Shown: positions 29,726 through 33,292 of the stretch, piece by piece
Numbering within the stretch: the stretch's first letter is position 1
Layout: each line of letters opens with the position of its first letter
From: an uncultured Lachnospiraceae bacterium
GTDB taxonomy: Bacteria; Bacillota; Clostridia; Lachnospirales; Lachnospiraceae
Length of the DNA: 33,292 nt
Direction of reading: 5' to 3'
Assembly: GCA_902780385.1 (NCBI GenBank)
Contig: CACZFF010000030.1
Span: 1-33,292, forward strand
Position numbers and translations under genes: made by a program
Notes under the pieces: generated by a model
The model's database searches: none
Told to the model about the DNA's origin: nothing
What the model saw: the letters and a program-made list of their open reading frames with translations, nothing else

Positions 29726-32398
29726 TTATTTGATCATTCCCTTGAGGACTTCGGGAGCCTTGTCCAGGGCTGCGGGGATACCGGCAGGGTTCTTGCCGCC
29801 GGCCTGAGCCATGTTGGGACGGCCGCCGCCGCCACCGCCGACTTCCTTGGCGATCGCTTTGATCAGGTTGCCTGCATGAGCGCCCTTCTTGATCGCGTCC
29901 TCGGTCGCCATGGTCATGAGGCTGACCTTGCCGTCCTTCTCGGAGATGAGGAGGACTACACCGCCGCCCATCTTCTCCTTGAGCTGGTCGCCCAGGTCGC
30001 GCAGGCCGTTCATGTCGACGCCGGGAACAGCGGAAGCAAGGAACTTGACGCCGCCGATCTCCTGGACCTTGTCCATGACATCGCCCAGAGCGGACTGGGC
30101 CTCTTTGGCCTTGAGGGACTCAACTTCGCTGCGGGCTGCCTTGAGCTCTTCCTGCAGCTTCTTGATATGGTCAGCGAGAGTTGCGGGAGTCGCCTTCACC
30201 AGGGAAGCAGCCTCGTTCATCTCGCGCTCCATCTCTTCATAATAAGAACGGACATTGTCGCCGGTCAGGGCTTCGATCCTGCGGACGCCGGCTGCGACGC
30301 CGTTTTCAGACAGGATCTTGAACTGGCCGATGCGGCTGGTGTTGTCGACGTGGGTTCCGCCGCAGAGCTCTGTGGAGAAATCACCCATCTTGACAACGCG
30401 GACTTCGTCGCCGTACTTCTCGCCGAACAGAGCCATGGCGCCGCTCTTCTTGGCATCGTCGATGCTCATGACGGCGGTATTGACATCGAGGCCCTCTCCG
30501 ATCTTCTCATTGACCAGATCCTCGACCTTTTTCAGCTCCTCAGCGGTCATTGCCTGATAGTGGCTGAAGTCGAAACGGGTCCTGCCGGAATCCTGATAGG
30601 AACCCTTCTGCTCGACATGGGTGCCGAGGACTACACGCAGGGCTTTCTGCATCAGGTGAGTCGCACTGTGGTTGCGGCAGGTGTCGAGGCGCTCTTTTTC
30701 ATCGACTGAAAGAGTCACTTCGTCGCCCATCTTGAACATACCGGAAGTGACGACACCGATGTGCGCGACCTTCTGTCCGGAAACGGGCTCGGTCTTCTCG
30801 ACCTTGAAAGAAGCATTGCCGCAGGTGATGACGCCGATGTCACCGACCTGGCCGCCCTTGGTTGCATAGAAGGGAGTCTTCTCGGTGATGATGGCTGCGT
30901 GCTGACCGTCTGTGACAGCGTCCGCGACCTCATCGGGACCGGTCTTCTCGCCCTTTTCATCCGTATCTGCAAGATGTGCCAGAGCGACGATTTTGGAAGT
31001 ATCTGTAAGGCGGTCGTAGCCGGTAAACTCGGTTACGAGCGCAGCATCCATCTGGTCATAGACAGTCGCTGCGGCGCCGCTCATGCTGGTCTTGATCCAG
31101 GAACCCTTGGACTTCTGTCTTGCCTCCTCGCGGGCAGCCTCAAAGCCTGCCTGGTCGACGGTGCAGCCGTTCTCAGCAGCCACGTCCTCAGTGGAGTCGA
31201 TGGGGAATCCATAAGTATCATAAAGAAGGAAAGCATCCTTGCCGGAGATCTCGGTCTTGCCTTCTGCTTTGAGCTTTTCGAGCATGCCACCCAGGATTTC
31301 GAGACCCTGGTCGATGGTCTTCTCAAAGCGCTCTTCCTCGAGACGGATGTTGTTGAGGATGAACTCCTGCTTCTCTTCCAGCTCGGGATAACCGCCCTTG
31401 GAACCTTCGATGACAGCCTTGGCAAGAGTTGTCATAAATGCCTCGCGGATCCCAAGCTTGCGGCCCTGGCGGATGGCGCGGCGGATCAGACGGCGAAGGA
31501 CATAGCCCCTGCCCTCGTTGGTGGGCATAATGCCGTCGGAGATCATGAAGGTCGTGGAACGGATGTGGTCGGTGATGATACGGACAGAGACATCGGTCTC
31601 ATGGTCTTTGCCGTACTCGCAGTGAGCCAGCTCGCAGACCTTGTCGCGAAGGGCGCGGACTGTGTCGACATCAAAGAGAGACTCAACATCCTGCACTGCA
31701 ACTGCAAGACGCTCCAGGCCCATGCCGGTATCGATATTTTTCTGAACGAGGTCGGTATAATTGCCGTGTCCGTCGTTGTTGAACTGGGAGAAAACGACGT
31801 TCCATACTTCCATGTAGCGGTCGCCTTCGCCGCCCATGACGTCCTCGGGACCATTGCCCCACTTCTCGCCGCGGTCATAATAAATCTCGGTGCAGGGGCC
31901 GCAGGGGCCTGAGCCGTGCTCCCAGAAGTTGTCCTCTTTACCGAACTTATAAATACGGTCTGCCGGAATATGCATGGTGTTCAGCCAGATATCATAGGCC
32001 TCGTCGTCATGCTCATAGACAGACGGATACAGACGGTCGGGATCCAGGCCGACCCATTCGGTCAAAAATTCCCATGCCCACGGAATGGACTCTTTTTTGA
32101 AATAATCGCCGAAGGAGAAGTTGCCCAGCATTTCGAAGAAAGTGCCGTGGCGGGCAGTCTTGCCGACGTTCTCCAGATCGCCTGTGCGGATGCACTTCTG
32201 GCAGGTGGTCACGCGCGTGCGGGGCGGGATCTCCTGGCCTGTGAAATAAGGCTTCAGGGGCGCCATACCGGAGTTGATGATCAGAAGGCTCTTGTCATTG
32301 TGGGGAACAAGGGAGAAGCTGTTCATGCGCAGATGTCCCTTGCTCTCAAAAAACTTCAAAAACATCTCACGCAGCTCATTTACACCGTATTTTTTCAT
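29726..32398 (-). CDS. alaS: Alanyl-tRNA synthetase
   Basis: Charges tRNA-Ala with alanine and edits mischarged Ser/Gly. The 890-aa protein has the class-II catalytic domain (KSLLIINSGMAPLKPYF, ARHGTFFEMLGNFSFGDYF) and a middle tRNA-recognition region. The editing domain carries H577 and H581 in HSATH and C679 in ELCGGTHV. The C-terminal DHHA1-type domain ends with the glycine-rich GGGGGGRPNMAQAGG. Length is standard. The start is the ATG at 32398, with AGAGG 6 nt upstream, not the TTG two codons earlier. I see no T-box in the 160-nt leader. The gene is bracketed by two GAGTCA-subtype palindromic elements. Confidence 0.98.
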   Translation of the reverse strand: MKKYGVNELREMFLKFFESKGHLRMNSFSLVPHNDKSLLIINSGMAPLKPYFTGQEIPPRTRVTTCQKCIRTGDLENVGKTARHGTFFEMLGNFSFGDYFKKESIPWAWEFLTEWVGLDPDRLYPSVYEHDDEAYDIWLNTMHIPADRIYKFGKEDNFWEHGSGPCGPCTEIYYDRGEKWGNGPEDVMGGEGDRYMEVWNVVFSQFNNDGHGNYTDLVQKNIDTGMGLERLAVAVQDVESLFDVDTVRALRDKVCELAHCEYGKDHETDVSVRIITDHIRSTTFMISDGIMPTNEGRGYVLRRLIRRAIRQGRKLGIREAFMTTLAKAVIEGSKGGYPELEEKQEFILNNIRLEEERFEKTIDQGLEILGGMLEKLKAEGKTEISGKDAFLLYDTYGFPIDSTEDVAAENGCTVDQAGFEAAREEARQKSKGSWIKTSMSGAAATVYDQMDAALVTEFTGYDRLTDTSKIVALAHLADTDEKGEKTGPDEVADAVTDGQHAAIITEKTPFYATKGGQVGDIGVITCGNASFKVEKTEPVSGQKVAHIGVVTSGMFKMGDEVTLSVDEKERLDTCRNHSATHLMQKALRVVLGTHVEQKGSYQDSGRTRFDFSHYQAMTAEELKKVEDLVNEKIGEGLDVNTAVMSIDDAKKSGAMALFGEKYGDEVRVVKMGDFSTELCGGTHVDNTSRIGQFKILSENGVAAGVRRIEALTGDNVRSYYEEMEREMNEAASLVKATPATLADHIKKLQEELKAARSEVESLKAKEAQSALGDVMDKVQEIGGVKFLASAVPGVDMNGLRDLGDQLKEKMGGGVVLLISEKDGKVSLMTMATEDAIKKGAHAGNLIKAIAKEVGGGGGGRPNMAQAGGKNPAGIPAALDKAPEVLKGMIK

Positions 32399-32426
32399 TG
32401 CCAACCTCTACATTATGATTATTTAC

Positions 32427-32460
32427 ATGAGTCACGAGGGACGGTTCTGAATGACTCATT
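32427..32460. repeat. Half-copy of the GGGACGGTTC element upstream of alaS
   Basis: The sequence gagtcacgagggacggttctgaa matches the left arm at 29612-29640 almost exactly. ATGAGTCA at the left and TGACTCAT at the right form 8-bp terminal inverted repeats. The long opposing arm is missing, so this is a truncated or solo form. It lies between the alaS start and glyQS. Confidence 0.75.
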
Positions 32461-32562
32461 TTGTAAGAAACGGGACAGCAGAAGCAATCCATTGCGATTC
32501 GTCCGGAATCATTTGCAATAATTCTGCCAGAACCGGCCTCGATGACGAAAATATCAAAAAAA

Positions 32563-33292
32563 TCAGAAATCAAACTTGTCAAGGAACCATGCATCCAGCT
32601 GGTCGATCGGTACGCGGACCTGCTCCATGCTGTCGCGCATGCGGATAGTGACGGCCTTGTCTTCTGCAGACTCGAAATCATAGGTCAGGCAGAAAGGTGT
32701 GCCGATCTCGTCCTGTCTGCGATAGCGCTTGCCGATGTTGCCGCGGTCGTCGAACTCGCAGTTGTAACGCTTGCTGAGCTTTTTGTAGATCTCGAAAGCA
32801 TCATCGGAGAGCTTCTTGGAAAGGGGAAGGACACCGATCTTGACGGGTGCCAGCGCGGGATGGAAGCGCATAACGGTACGCTTGTCGCCGCCCTCAAGCT
32901 CCTCTTCGTCATAAGCTGCGCACAGGAAGGCCAGAGTAACACGGTCTGCGCCCAGTGAAGGCTCGACAACGTAGGGGATGTAACGGGTCTTCTTCTGGTC
33001 GTCGAAGTAGGTCAGATCCTCACCGGAGGTGTTCTGGTGCTGGGTCAGGTCATAGTCGGTCCTGTCCGCGATGCCCCACAGCTCGCCCCAGCCGAAGGGG
33101 AACAGGAACTCGATGTCCGTGGTCGCCTTGGAATAGAAGGAAAGCTCCTCGGGATCGTGGTCACGCATGCGGGTCTCTTCGGGCTTGAGGCCAAGGGTCA
33201 TCAGCCAGTTCCAGCAGAAATCCTTCCAATATTTGAACCACTCGAGGTCTGTATCGGGCTCGCAGAAGAACTCCAGCTCCATCTGCTCGAAC
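32563..33292 (-). CDS. glyQS: Glycyl-tRNA synthetase, single-chain type (5' end outside window)
   Basis: The C-terminal part (243 codons) of the dimeric class-II glycyl-tRNA synthetase is present. The frame is open to the window edge, so the N-terminus lies beyond 33292. Visible landmarks are [11 protein letters not shown], the glycine-specific [19 protein letters not shown], and motif 3 in [17 protein letters not shown]. The anticodon-binding domain follows from [14 protein letters not shown] to the end. This is the alpha2 type found in many Firmicutes and Archaea/eukaryotes, not the tetrameric GlyQ/GlyS pair. It is followed after 164 bp by alaS, possibly as a loose synthetase cluster. Confidence 0.97.
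   Translation of the reverse strand, partial: FEQMELEFFCEPDTDLEWFKYWKDFCWNWLMTLGLKPEETRMRDHDPEELSFYSKATTDIEFLFPFGWGELWGIADRTDYDLTQHQNTSGEDLTYFDDQKKTRYIPYVVEPSLGADRVTLAFLCAAYDEEELEGGDKRTVMRFHPALAPVKIGVLPLSKKLSDDAFEIYKKLSKRYNCEFDDRGNIGKRYRRQDEIGTPFCLTYDFESAEDKAVTIRMRDSMEQVRVPIDQLDAWFLDKFDF

Noticed and set aside
30761-31912. Long plus-strand open frame (383 codons) opposite alaS
   Set aside because: It overlaps the conserved alaS coding region entirely and its translation shows no family motif. It is a mirror frame of high-GC third positions.
32399-32562. T-box leader for alaS
   Set aside because: No AGGGTGGNACCGCG-like antiterminator sequence is present on the minus strand. The spacer mainly holds a palindromic-element fragment.

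Overview
The window looks like a chromosomal stretch from a Clostridia member, probably Lachnospiraceae-like. The evidence is the Gram-positive-style RBSs, single-chain GlyQS, PepD, rpsU, ScpB, and a Na+-pumping biotin decarboxylase operon of the kind found in anaerobes; the family assignment is inference. Every gene I can support (21 protein genes counting one doubtful small ORF, the last one cut by the window end) lies on the minus strand, so transcription runs from high to low coordinates. I saw no tRNA, rRNA, CRISPR, prophage or transposase gene.

Layout in transcription order: partial glyQS; alaS; rpsU with a near-consensus promoter and a strong terminator; scpB; a five-gene biotin-dependent decarboxylase operon (12S-like carboxyltransferase, lipoprotein-type OadG, separate biotin carrier, OadB Na+ pump, 5S/OadA-type carboxyltransferase) closed by a terminator; a glycogen debranching enzyme; an OmpR-type response regulator and its sensor kinase; hisH and hisF; a PepD-type dipeptidase with a long repetitive acidic tail; ung; lysA; a Cof-type HAD phosphatase; two very large paralogous secreted proteins with transglutaminase-like catalytic triads and Ig-like repeats; then an HD-domain phosphohydrolase and MazG, ending in a tiny ORF and a terminator.

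The two most interesting gene sets are the decarboxylase operon and the secreted pair. The operon carries both acyl-CoA-type and keto-acid-type carboxyltransferases beside one biotin carrier and one Na+ pump, so it combines the parts of a transcarboxylase with those of a decarboxylase pump. The secreted proteins share a signal peptide, acidic stalk, Cys-His-Asp domain and a near-identical C-terminal module.

Intergenic DNA is unusually structured. Palindromic GGGACGGTTC elements lie on both sides of lysA and on both sides of alaS. Two 11-bp-period minisatellites, one running into the ung stop codon, and several other short tandem arrays lie next to gene ends. In-frame minisatellites also occur inside the kinase and dipeptidase genes. 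Functions are assigned from motifs read by eye; no database search was run.
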